From positions 124,001 to 188,000 of the forward strand of contig NZ_JBQKUP010000032.1 in the NCBI RefSeq assembly GCF_052156535.1: DNA of 64,000 bases. The letters run 5' to 3'. Origin of the DNA: Nitrospira_E sp052156535 (GTDB taxonomy: Bacteria > Nitrospirota > Nitrospiria > Nitrospirales > UBA8639). A program made the position numbers and the translations under genes. The notes under the pieces were generated by a model. The model did no database searches, had not been told where the DNA came from, and saw only the letters and a list, made by a program, of their open reading frames with translations. Below, piece after piece: positions 16,675 through 25,177 of the stretch (its first letter is position 1; each line of letters opens with the position of its first letter).

Positions 16675-17436
16675 ATGAACAGGTGGTTGGTTATTGCGGT
16701 CGTACTTCTGTTGGGATTGCCAGGGTGCATGGTTTCGAAGTCGAAATATGAGGCATCGGTGGCGGATATGGAGTCGGCCAAGGCTGAGTTGGAAAAAAGC
16801 CGGATGCATCAGGAAGCCCTTGAAGAACAAATACGCAATTTAAAGGGGCTGAACGAAAAAGTTTCCACAGATCTGGAGACGATGACTACTGAGGTGCAAC
16901 GGATTAAAGAAGGGCGAAAAAATGAGCACACCTTATTGGAAACGCGTGAGCGGGAATTAGATCAGGAAAAAGAGCAGCTCACGTCCAAATTGCGTGTGGT
17001 CGTGGACCAATATCAAAAAGTAAAAGCCCAAAACAAAGCCCTGAAAGAGACCGTGTTGCGCTATCAGAAGGAACTCAAAGATACCCGTGAATCTTCCATA
17101 GGAAGTACTGCCGGAGTGATGAAGTCCTCGGAGAAGCCTGACATGCCCAAGACCGAAATTTCCCCGTCAGTGAATTCCAGCCCGATCGTTTCGTCCAAAC
17201 CACCTGTGCCCAAGATTGTGACGCCCCCAACCCTGCCTAAAATCGGAGGGGATTTAGTCAATATTAATAAGGCGCCGGTGAGTGATCTGGTGTTGACGCT
17301 GGGGTTAACTCGGGAGGTAGCTGAGGAAGTGGTTTCAAACCGGCCTTATCGGCTCCGTGGCGAACTTGTGGCGAAAAACATCATTCCCAAGACCACATTT
17401 GATGAGATAAAGGACCGTATCACGGCTTCTCCGTGA
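16675..17436 (+). CDS. Lipoprotein with coiled coil and C-terminal ComEA-like HhH domain
   Basis: GAGGAGG 6 bases upstream sets the ATG at 16675 (an upstream in-frame ATG at 16639 lacks an RBS). The 253-residue protein has a lipoprotein signal with lipobox LPGC (Cys near residue 18), then a charged coiled coil (about 25-145). A Pro/Ser-rich linker follows (150-195), then a helix-hairpin-helix domain (about 198-250) with VNINKAPVSDLV and LTREVAEEVV, like ComEA. HhH domains usually bind DNA, so an envelope DNA-handling role is possible. The gene is flanked by inverted copies of a repeat, and its TGA stop falls at the edge of copy B. Confidence 0.75.
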   Translation: MNRWLVIAVVLLLGLPGCMVSKSKYEASVADMESAKAELEKSRMHQEALEEQIRNLKGLNEKVSTDLETMTTEVQRIKEGRKNEHTLLETRERELDQEKEQLTSKLRVVVDQYQKVKAQNKALKETVLRYQKELKDTRESSIGSTAGVMKSSEKPDMPKTEISPSVNSSPIVSSKPPVPKIVTPPTLPKIGGDLVNINKAPVSDLVLTLGLTREVAEEVVSNRPYRLRGELVAKNIIPKTTFDEIKDRITASP

Positions 17437-17578
17437 TTGTGAAAAATGCCGCCAGCGGTGGTCTCGTTGCCTGACCGAGCTCACGTCCTTCTTCGTACGC
17501 TCCGGTCGTCCAAGCAGCTGCGGCCTTCCCTTCGGCATGACTCCGGTCAGGACTGGACGGGCATTTTTAACCACTCCC
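17433..17578 (+). repeat. MITE-like interspersed repeat, copy B (inverted relative to copy A)
   Basis: Opposite orientation to 16373-16518. Shared blocks in this orientation: GCCGCCAG, GTCTCG, GCTCACGT, GGCCTTCCCTTCGGCATGAC and CAGGACTGGACG. Its ends give an inverted repeat around AAAAATGCC. Its left edge overlaps the TGA stop codon of the lipoprotein gene, so insertion may have trimmed or defined the protein's end. Confidence 0.7.
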
Positions 17579-17588
17579 AGCATTCCTT

Positions 17589-17634
17589 AACAAGGGGAAC
17601 TTCATCGACAGAGGTGGAGTTCCCCTTGTTTTTT
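17589..17634 (+). terminator. Intrinsic terminator between the lipoprotein gene and lolD
   Basis: Perfect 13-bp stem AACAAGGGGAACT (17589-17601) / AGTTCCCCTTGTT (17618-17630) followed by TTTT. It sits between convergent genes and may serve both, though the T-run favours the plus strand. Confidence 0.85.
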
Positions 17635-17645
17635 GTGGTGTAGTC

Positions 17646-18395
17646 TTACGACCTGTCCGTCGCGGTTGAGCGATCCGTCAGACAGCGATCCTCGATAATT
17701 TGTCCATCCTGCAGTTGAATCAGGCGGTCGGTCTGAAGGGAGAGTTTTTCGTTGTGGGTCACAATCACGAAGGCTGTTCCATGGGTATGATTGAGTTTTC
17801 GTAAAAGCTCAAATAATTCATCACCGGTATGCGTATCCAGATTGCCTGTCGGTTCATCCGCCAACACCAGGTCAGGGTGCCGGATTAAGGCTCTGGCCAC
17901 GGCGACACGCTGCTGCTCTCCTCCTGATAATTCCCCAGGTTTATGGTGCAGACGGTGAGAAAGCCCCACTTCAGACAGGAGAGATTTTGCGGCGTCCATG
18001 GCCTGCTGTTTGGGAATTTTTTGAATGAGCGCCGGAAGATAGGTGTTTTCCAACGCGGTGAATTCCGGAAGAAGATGATGGAATTGAAAGACAAATCCGA
18101 TGGATCGATTCCGAAACCCCGCTAACGCGGTTTCGCTTACCTGGAACATATTCTTTCCTTCAAACAATACTTTTCCACTTGTCGGGCGATCCAAGGTTCC
18201 CATGATGTGGAGCAGAGTACTTTTTCCTGCGCCCGATGCTCCGACAATCGACACCATTTCCTTTCGCGCTAAGGTCATGGAAATGCCGTTGAGGACATGC
18301 ACCGTCTGCTTGCCCATCTGAAATGAACGACAGAGATTGTCGATAGAGACCAATGGCACCTGGGGCGTGAACTCTGAGTCGGTTGGGTTATTCAT
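17646..18395 (-). CDS. lolD: Lipoprotein-releasing ABC transporter ATPase LolD
   Basis: ATPase of the LolCDE complex, which extracts lipoproteins from the inner membrane for delivery to the outer membrane. Walker A GASGAGKST is at residues 52-60, the ABC signature LSGGEQQRVAVARAL near 155 and Walker B DEPTGNLD near 180. Its 249 residues are slightly longer than usual because of a short N-terminal tail. Its start overlaps the end of lolCE by 8 bases, so the two are translationally coupled. It closes the minus-strand lnt-prfB-lysS-lolCE-lolD run. Confidence 0.93.
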   Translation of the reverse strand: MNNPTDSEFTPQVPLVSIDNLCRSFQMGKQTVHVLNGISMTLARKEMVSIVGASGAGKSTLLHIMGTLDRPTSGKVLFEGKNMFQVSETALAGFRNRSIGFVFQFHHLLPEFTALENTYLPALIQKIPKQQAMDAAKSLLSEVGLSHRLHHKPGELSGGEQQRVAVARALIRHPDLVLADEPTGNLDTHTGDELFELLRKLNHTHGTAFVIVTHNEKLSLQTDRLIQLQDGQIIEDRCLTDRSTATDRS

Positions 18396-19674
18396 AACGA
18401 AGAGCGCTGACAGGGTCTAACTTCGCCGCTTGCCATGAGGGGTAGAACGTGGCGGCAAAACTGATCAGGATGGCCGAGGTGGCGACTAACAGTACATCCA
18501 ATGGCAGGATGTGCACGGGAATGCGGGATATATAATAGACGGAGGCGTCGAAGGTCCAATAGTTCTGAATGAGCCACAAAAAGGTATAGCCGAGAGGGAC
18601 CCCAATGCCCGTTCCCACAATTCCGATTACCAACCCGTTTAACATGAAAATTCGCATGATGGCTCCTGGGGTGGCGCCCATGGCTTTGAGGATGGCAATT
18701 TCCCGTTGTTTTTCGTTGACAATCATCGTCAAGGTCCCCACGATATTGAACGAGGCGACCAGGGTGATCAAGACCAGCAGAAGAAACATCATGGTCTTTT
18801 CAAGTTTCAATGCCGAAAACAAATTTCGATTTAGCTGCATCCAATCACGGGCGATAAAGATGTGACCGAGTGTGGCTTCCAAACGTTGGGCAATTTGCTG
18901 GGCCAAAAATACGTCATTGACTTTGACTTGAATCCCGGTGACCGTCTCACCGAGATTAAAAAATTTCTGGGCCTCTTCCAGGCTGATGTACGACAATGAA
19001 GAATCATATTCAAACATGCCGGATTCGAACACGCCGACAACGGTGTAGGGCCGAATTTTCGGTGTCATGGTCAACGAGGTCATTGGACCGACAGGTGAGA
19101 CGACGTTGATGGTATCGCCGATAAACACGCCAAGCCGAAAGGCCAATTCCTTCCCCAAAATAATGCCGGGCGGGTTGGAGGGCGCAGGATTGGGGTTGTC
19201 CCGACCGGAATCAGGAGATGTCGGTGTGGGTGGGGCAAAAGGGCGGGTCAGGTCAGCCAAATCCCCAAATTTCATGTTGGCTTCTATATCGGTCACGCGT
19301 GTTTCCTGCGAGGGCTGAATGCCCCGGAGGATGATCCCTTGCACGGCCGTTTTGGAGGTGACGAGCACTTGTTTGAAAATAAACGGGGCAGCGGCTACCA
19401 CATCGGGAACGGCTTCAATCTGATCGACCAGGTCCGCATAGCCTTTCATGTCATTGCTGCCTCGTTCCTGGACGATCACATGCGCAGTGGTACCAAGGAT
19501 TTTCGCCTGGAGATCTTCCTTGAAGCCGGTCATGATGCCAAGTGTGCCAATGAGTGCTGCGACACCAAGCGTGATCCCGGTGATGGAGATAAACGTGTTC
19601 AGCGAAATCGTTCGCTGCCGACGCTTGGCCCGAAGATACCGCAGTCCGACTAATATCTCATATGGGAGGGTCAC
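18388..19674 (-). CDS. lolC: Lipoprotein-releasing system permease LolC/LolE
   Basis: A 428-residue inner-membrane permease with FtsX-type architecture. The first helix is near residues 25-48 (ISITGITLGVAALIGTLGIM), a large periplasmic domain spans about 50-275, and three more helices lie in the last 150 residues, ending KLDPVSALRYE, the conserved LolC/E tail. Only one permease gene is visible here, so it may work as a homodimer or partner with a permease gene elsewhere. It overlaps lysS by 4 bases upstream and lolD by 8 downstream. Confidence 0.92.
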   Translation of the reverse strand: MTLPYEILVGLRYLRAKRRQRTISLNTFISITGITLGVAALIGTLGIMTGFKEDLQAKILGTTAHVIVQERGSNDMKGYADLVDQIEAVPDVVAAAPFIFKQVLVTSKTAVQGIILRGIQPSQETRVTDIEANMKFGDLADLTRPFAPPTPTSPDSGRDNPNPAPSNPPGIILGKELAFRLGVFIGDTINVVSPVGPMTSLTMTPKIRPYTVVGVFESGMFEYDSSLSYISLEEAQKFFNLGETVTGIQVKVNDVFLAQQIAQRLEATLGHIFIARDWMQLNRNLFSALKLEKTMMFLLLVLITLVASFNIVGTLTMIVNEKQREIAILKAMGATPGAIMRIFMLNGLVIGIVGTGIGVPLGYTFLWLIQNYWTFDASVYYISRIPVHILPLDVLLVATSAILISFAATFYPSWQAAKLDPVSALRYE

Positions 19675-21158
19675 AAAGGCCGATCCGGTCGAAGTTGGGG
19701 GAAAAGAATGACATCGCGAATTGAGGCCTGATTGGTGAGTAGCATGACGAGTCGATCAATCCCAATACCTTCTCCTGCTGTGGGAGGCATGCCATATTCG
19801 AGGGCTCGAATAAAGTCCTCATCCAGATAATGGGCTTCGTCGTCTCCCGCATCCCGCAACGCCACTTGGGCCTCAAAGCGTTGTCGCTGGTCTAATGGGT
19901 CGTTTAACTCAGAGAATCCATTGGCTAATTCCCGTCCACCAATGAAGAGTTCAAATCGGTCGGTCAAGGCCGGGTTGGATTCTTTTTTCCTGGCCAAGGG
20001 AGAGATCTCAATGGGGAAATCGGTAATGAATGTTGGTTGAATCAAGGTTGGCTCGACTGTGGCTTCAAAAAGGTTGACAAGGATGTCGACATGGCTGGCT
20101 TGCGGCACATAATCAACGCCTAACCGTTTTGCCGCGTCTATGGCTTTCTTTTGGTCGGATAGGACCTCAGGGTCCAACTGGTTGACCTCTACGATCGAAT
20201 CCAAGTACGGCACCCGGCGCCAGGGTGGCGCCAGAGAAATGCTTTGACCCTGGTATTCCACCATCGGGCCTCCGCATACTTCCAGACTCAAAGTGTGAAA
20301 CAACTGTTCGGTCAGGTCCATCAGATCATGATAATCTGCATAGGCCTGATAAAATTCCAACATGGTAAATTCAGGATTGTGAATGGTGGAAATGCCTTCA
20401 TTGCGGAAATTGCGGTTGATTTCAAAGACGCGCCGGAATCCCCCGACAATGAGGCGCTTGAGGTATAATTCCGGTGCCACGCGCAAATATAAGTCTACGT
20501 CGAGGGTGTTATGATGGGTCACAAACGGGCGTGCCGTGGCTCCTCCAGGAATGGAATGCATCATCGGCGTTTCCACTTCGAGGTATTCTCGTTCCGTGAG
20601 AAACGAACGAATGATATTAATGATCCGACTGCGCGTGCGGAATACCTGGTGTACCGATGGATTCGCAATCAAATCCACATAACGTTGCCGATACCGGGTT
20701 TCAATGTCGGTGAGCCCGTGCCATTTTTCCGGAAGCGGCCGTAACCCCTTTGTGAGAAAGTTGAGGCGATGGACTTCTACCGTGAGTTCGTCGGTTTTGG
20801 TGCGAAATAGCTTGCCTTCGACTCCGATCCAATCCCCTAAATCGAACGACTGCGAAAGTTCGTAGGACTGATCCCCAAGCAGATCTTTCTTGAGGTAGAC
20901 CTGGAGACGATGGCCTTCTTCCTGTAAGGCCGCAAAAGCGGCCTTTCCAAAACGGCGCATGGCCACAATGCGTCCGGCCACCGTGCACGAAATCGGTGTG
21001 CCTTCAAGGTCTTCTTTGGTCGAGGCCGTATACGATTGAAGAATGGCCTCAAGCGTGTGGGAGGTGGGAAAACGTGTACCAAAGGGATGGAGACCTCCAT
21101 CCTGAAGCGCGTGGAGTTTTTCCAGCCGTTGTTGTTGTTGTTCGTTCAATTCTTCCAT
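19671..21158 (-). CDS. lysS: Lysyl-tRNA synthetase, class II
   Basis: Charges tRNA-Lys. The N-terminal OB-fold anticodon-binding domain spans about residues 55-150 (TVAGRIVAMRRFGKAAFA). The class II core has motif 2 FRNEGISTIHNPEFTMLEFY near 250 and motif 3 GIGIDRLVMLLT near 465. At 495 residues it is full length. It overlaps lolCE by 4 bases (ATGA type), coupling the two, and follows prfB on the same strand, a common prfB-lysS order. Confidence 0.97.
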   Translation of the reverse strand: MEELNEQQQQRLEKLHALQDGGLHPFGTRFPTSHTLEAILQSYTASTKEDLEGTPISCTVAGRIVAMRRFGKAAFAALQEEGHRLQVYLKKDLLGDQSYELSQSFDLGDWIGVEGKLFRTKTDELTVEVHRLNFLTKGLRPLPEKWHGLTDIETRYRQRYVDLIANPSVHQVFRTRSRIINIIRSFLTEREYLEVETPMMHSIPGGATARPFVTHHNTLDVDLYLRVAPELYLKRLIVGGFRRVFEINRNFRNEGISTIHNPEFTMLEFYQAYADYHDLMDLTEQLFHTLSLEVCGGPMVEYQGQSISLAPPWRRVPYLDSIVEVNQLDPEVLSDQKKAIDAAKRLGVDYVPQASHVDILVNLFEATVEPTLIQPTFITDFPIEISPLARKKESNPALTDRFELFIGGRELANGFSELNDPLDQRQRFEAQVALRDAGDDEAHYLDEDFIRALEYGMPPTAGEGIGIDRLVMLLTNQASIRDVILFPQLRPDRPL

Positions 21159-21279
21159 AACTTACATGACTCTACTGGATTCAAAGGGGTGAATATCTCG
21201 ATGGTCGTCTGGTCAGCACAGGAAACACGAGTATGACGGTGATAATTCATGAAGGCCGAGTCTCGAATGTGGATGCGTG

Positions 21280-22402
21280 TTAATGGGCCGGCATATGTGA
21301 AGCCTTCGAGGCCTTCATGGTTAAATACGCTTCAATAAAAGGGTCCAACCCTCCATCCATGACCGCGGCGACATTGCCTGATTCGTAGTTGGTCCGGTGA
21401 TCCTTGACCATTTGATACGGTTGGAACACATAGGAACGAATTTGGCTACCCCAGGCGATATCTTTCTTTTCCCCAACAATATTTTGAAATTCAGCGTCTT
21501 TCTTTTGCTGTTCCAGCTCATACAGCTTCGCTTTTAACACCCGCATGGCGCCGATCCGGTTTTGCAATTGCGACCGTTCATTTTGGCATTGCACCACGGT
21601 TCCTGTGGGAAGATGGGTCATGCGAATTGCGGTTTCCACCTTGTTTACATTTTGCCCGCCCGCGCCACCCGCGCGAAAGGTATCGACTTTCAGATCCTTA
21701 TCATCAATCACAATGTCAATGTCGTCGTCCAATTCCGGATAGACACCCACTGCGGCGAACGAGGTATGCCGACGCTTGTTGGCATCAAAGGGGGAGATGC
21801 GAACCAGTCGGTGCACGCCCGCCTCTGAGTGCAGGTATCCATAAGCCAATGGCCCGGCAATGGCCAAGGTCACGCTTTTGATGCCGGCTTCATCGCCGGG
21901 TTGCAGATCGATGGTTTCCACTTTGTATCCCCGTTCCTGAGCCCACCGAAGATACATGCGCATGAGCATCTGTGCCCAGTCCTGGGATTCGGTTCCGCCT
22001 GCTCCGGGATTAATACTGAGAATGGCATTGTTCTGGTCATGTTCGCCCGATAACAATTGTTCCAATCGCCAGGCTTCCAGCGTGGCCTCAATGTCTTTGA
22101 TGCCCTTGCTCCATTCGGCTTCTAATTCCGGATCCCCCTGTTGGCCAATCAGATCCAGAATGGCGAGAAGGTCATCCCGTTGCTGGTCGAGTTGGTGAAG
22201 GCGTGCGAGTTGGCGTTCGATCTCGGCTTGACGTCGTCCGGCTTTGGCGGCCCGACGGGGATTGTTCCAAAAATCCGGTTGGGAGGTCTCCCGCTCGAGT
22301 TCTTCCAGTTCAGTTGTTAGCCGAGGAACGTCAAAGATACCTCCGGAATTCCAGAATGTAGTCGTTGATTTTGTCCATTCGAATGCGAATATCTTCGAGC
22401 AT
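21280..22402 (-). CDS. prfB: Peptide chain release factor 2, with programmed +1 frameshift
   Basis: RF2 recognises UAA/UGA and triggers peptide release. Translation begins at the ATG at 22402 (GAGAGGAG upstream) and runs 23 codons to an in-frame TGA at 22333-22331. The site CGG AGG TAT CTT TGA C is the classical prfB frameshift signal: SD-like GGAGG, slippery CTT and poor-context TGA. Shifting +1 continues into DVPRLTTELEELER and the main frame, giving about 373 residues. The RF2 tripeptide SPF is in VRISPFDANK and the catalytic GGQ is in GAGGQNVNK. This allows autoregulation by RF2 level. Any annotation starting at the internal ATG at 22065 is truncated. Confidence 0.95.
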
Positions 22403-22422
22403 GGGCAGCACTCCTCTCGCGG

Positions 22423-24051
22423 CTATATCGGTGAAGACCGTGGCTTGGGGGTGGAAAGCGGTGTGGTAAACCGACACCAGGTGAACAAAATACCTGTCAT
22501 TATAACACAACCCCAACTAAAGACATCCCCAAATTGCGTGTAAAAGGTGGGTGATGAGGAACGGAGTGGGAGTAATCCTGTCACCGCCTGTTCCGAGAAA
22601 ATTGATGTCTGGGAAAGAATGTGTCCGTCCGGGGCAATGAAGCCGGAAATGCCGGTGTTGGCGGCCCGGGCAAACCCTAAGTGATTTTCCACGGCACGAA
22701 AAACGACCATACCGAAATGTTGATACGGGGCAGCAGAATCCCCGAACCAGGCATCATTGGTAATCGTGACGAGAAAATTCGCGCCCTCCTGGGCCATCCG
22801 GCGAACCAGATCAGGGAAAATCACTTCGAAACAAATAGCCACCCCGAATCTCGGACCACTGCCGGATGGCACCGTTGGGACTTGCATGGTCATGACTCCC
22901 TGGCCGGATCTGAAGTCGCCGATCCCTACCACGAGCTTATCCAGAAAAAAGAGAATTGATCGCAAGGGTATGTATTCCCCAAATGGCACAAGATGACGTT
23001 TGTCATACCGGTCTGAGGCCCGTCCTTCAGCCGTCACTAGAAAGGCACTGTTATACAAATACGGACGGCCGTCCTGTTGAAATCGAAGTGTGGGGCTGCC
23101 AAATAGCAACGAGTTGTGTGTGTCTTTCGCAATATCAAGGACCTGTTTCTGGTAGGCGGGCTCTTGCTCGAAGAGAAAGGGTGTGGCCGCCTCCGGCCAA
23201 ATGAGCAGGTCGGTATTCTTCCCGGCTTCTTGGCTGAGTGAGGCGTAGCGTCGAAGTGTCTCATCCCGGTAGGCCTCGTTCCATTTAACGGCTTGATCGA
23301 TATTGGCTTGGACTAACCCAATGGACAAAGTGCGTGCCGAGGCGTCAAGGTGGGCCTGTTCCTGCACCCTCCAGGTTCCATAGGCGAGGACGAGAGTCAG
23401 TGCGCACCCAAAGCCTGTCACCGACACCCAGGGCCCTGGTAGGGCCAGGCCCCGTCTTTTGCCGTAGATCCATAACAGGAGAGAGGTCAGAGCAACATTT
23501 CCCATGACGAGTAAAAATGAAACCCCATAGACTCCGGTCACGTCGGCAAATTGAATAAGCGGGAGCCATTCGTATTGGGAATAGCCCAAGAGCGCCCAGG
23601 GGAACCCGCTCAACGCATGGGTTCGGACAAATTCCAGGGCAACCCACAAGGCGGGAGCTGCCAGCCACACGAGGTTGGGACATGTGTGTTGGAACTTGGC
23701 ATACCCCCAGCTATAGATGCCCATATATAGGCCAAGATAAGCAGCCAAAAGGAGCATCAACAAGGCACTCATGATGAACGGGACTTGACCAAATTGATGC
23801 ATGGCTGTGATGACCCACGTCACGGTTCCCGCAAAGGCGATGGTTCCGGCCAGCCATCCAAAATACAAGGCCCGGCTTGGCGGGAGGTCATGAATGATCA
23901 TGTGGAGGGGAATCAACACCAACCAGGCCAGCCATCCAAGATCAAATGGGGGGAAACTCAGGGGATGAAGAATCCCGATTAAGGCGAAAGCAAAAAAAAG
24001 GGCGGCGGTCCTGCGAGTGGGAAAGGATGAAGGTGGAATGGTCTGCCCCAC
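22423..24051 (-). CDS. lnt: Apolipoprotein N-acyltransferase
   Basis: Adds the third acyl chain to lipoproteins at the periplasmic face of the inner membrane. Several membrane helices occupy residues 15-210, followed by a nitrilase-type catalytic domain with Glu in LLIWPEAATPF, Lys in YDKRHLVPFGEY and Cys in GVAICFEVIFPDL. A final helix lies near 510. At 542 residues it is typical. The start is a GTG at 24051, one base after the stop of a 63-codon ORF (TAA C GTG) and with no clear RBS, so coupling is likely. It lies upstream of prfB, with lolCE/lolD farther down the same strand. Confidence 0.95.
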   Translation of the reverse strand: MGQTIPPSSFPTRRTAALFFAFALIGILHPLSFPPFDLGWLAWLVLIPLHMIIHDLPPSRALYFGWLAGTIAFAGTVTWVITAMHQFGQVPFIMSALLMLLLAAYLGLYMGIYSWGYAKFQHTCPNLVWLAAPALWVALEFVRTHALSGFPWALLGYSQYEWLPLIQFADVTGVYGVSFLLVMGNVALTSLLLWIYGKRRGLALPGPWVSVTGFGCALTLVLAYGTWRVQEQAHLDASARTLSIGLVQANIDQAVKWNEAYRDETLRRYASLSQEAGKNTDLLIWPEAATPFLFEQEPAYQKQVLDIAKDTHNSLLFGSPTLRFQQDGRPYLYNSAFLVTAEGRASDRYDKRHLVPFGEYIPLRSILFFLDKLVVGIGDFRSGQGVMTMQVPTVPSGSGPRFGVAICFEVIFPDLVRRMAQEGANFLVTITNDAWFGDSAAPYQHFGMVVFRAVENHLGFARAANTGISGFIAPDGHILSQTSIFSEQAVTGLLPLRSSSPTFYTQFGDVFSWGCVIMTGILFTWCRFTTPLSTPKPRSSPI

Positions 24052-24052
24052 G

Positions 24053-24244
24053 TTAATAGGGACCAGCGGTCGTTTCCAGGGTCGAGCCCTGCTGATTCAT
24101 CAGAAGTGGGCGTATTTCAGAATGACACCCAAGGATCAGTTGGAAAATCGGCTGGAAAGGAATGAAGTAATGATGACAGTCGAATAGGTGAATACGATTC
24201 AGGGCTACACGAACATCAAATGGGACATACCGTTCACCTCGCAT
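24053..24244 (-). CDS. Possible small protein between rpmB and lnt (63 aa, unrecognised)
   Basis: The frame starts MRGERYVPFDVRVALNRIHL and has a hydrophobic middle (FIPFQPIFQLILG). It begins 18 bases after the rpmB stop and ends one base before the lnt GTG, a spacing expected for a translationally coupled gene. Against it: no clear RBS and no recognised family. It could be a short leader-like ORF that opens the lnt start, or chance. Confidence 0.35.
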   Translation of the reverse strand: MRGERYVPFDVRVALNRIHLFDCHHYFIPFQPIFQLILGCHSEIRPLLMNQQGSTLETTAGPY

Positions 24245-24262
24245 GAACGGCCTGAGAAACGA

Positions 24263-24454
24263 CTAGACGGCTTTTTGAACCAATCCGGACCGCAGGCAAC
24301 GGGTGCAGACTTTAATGCGTTGTGCCGCACCCTTCACGAGCGCGCGAACCGTCCGGAGATTCGGCCGGAAGATCCGTTTTGTCCTATTATTCGCGTGACT
24401 TACATTATTTCCCACTAAGCGGTTTTTTCCGCACACGTCACATGAAAAAGCCAT
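24263..24454 (-). CDS. rpmB: 50S ribosomal protein L28
   Basis: 63 residues from the ATG at 24454, which has AGGGAG 6-7 bases upstream; the open frame extends further but that extension is not L28-like. It begins MAFSCDVCGK and has SHANNRTKRIFRPNL, typical of L28. The four cysteines (CDVC near the N-terminus and CTRC near residue 50) make it the zinc-binding C+ form. It heads the run toward lnt. Confidence 0.95.
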   Translation of the reverse strand: MAFSCDVCGKNRLVGNNVSHANNRTKRIFRPNLRTVRALVKGAAQRIKVCTRCLRSGLVQKAV

Positions 24455-25177
24455 TGTCTTCTCCCTGATATTTAAAATGACCGAACTGTCGATTAGAATC
24501 TGTTTGTTACCACAGGTGCTGTTGTACACACAAGTCCCAGAATATCATAGAAGTTTGGTGAGTGGCATCCAGGATATCCTTATCTGGTTGGAATTTTTTG
24601 GGACGGATGACAGTTGCACAGGATAATTGAAGGTTAAGAAGGGAAAACTCTTTCCATTCAGAGAACCTGAGGAATTGGTGCAGGCCCTTTTCAGTCCAGT
24701 GCCTGAGACGATAGGCGATACCTTGAGTAAACCTATGTAGGTGACCTTAATTGGGAATTAACCGGTCTCTCACTCGTGCTGGGAATTCGCCGAAACCGGC
24801 TATCCGGTTTGTCATCTCAATATCGCTGAGCAACTTTGAGGCGATGCTCCCTCCACCAAATCCCACAAAAAAGTTGGGATAACGATCTTGTCTTGTGTGC
24901 TTGGCAATTGGTGTTGCCCTGGCATTCAAACGGGCTAATGGCATCGAATAACGAGAATCACGTATCGTATCCTTATATACATCGCACATCTTTCCAGAAA
25001 ACTGCGTGAGTATCCTCGACGGTCAAATGCAAGTGGAAATCATAAGATCGACCGACTACTAAGTTACGGGCAAGAGACAATATTTTATCTTGGATAATTT
25101 CTTACATGAAAAGGAGAATGGGCCATTTATTAATAATAAAATACATAATTCAAACGGCATCTTGACAACTGAAATTA
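24455..25177. other. Long stretch without a convincing gene
   Basis: 723 bases between rpmB and the large exported protein gene. The only sizeable frame, 24747-24989 on the minus strand (80 codons, MCDVYKDTIRDSRYS start), has no RBS and no family; it might be a gene remnant. The part from about 25080 to 25160 is strongly AT-rich. No repeat, hairpin terminator or RNA gene was recognised. It forms the left edge of the accessory region. Confidence 0.5.

Noticed and set aside
24747..24989. 80-codon minus-strand ORF in the gap before rpmB
   Set aside because: No RBS, no family and no neighbouring coupling; kept only as part of the gap description.
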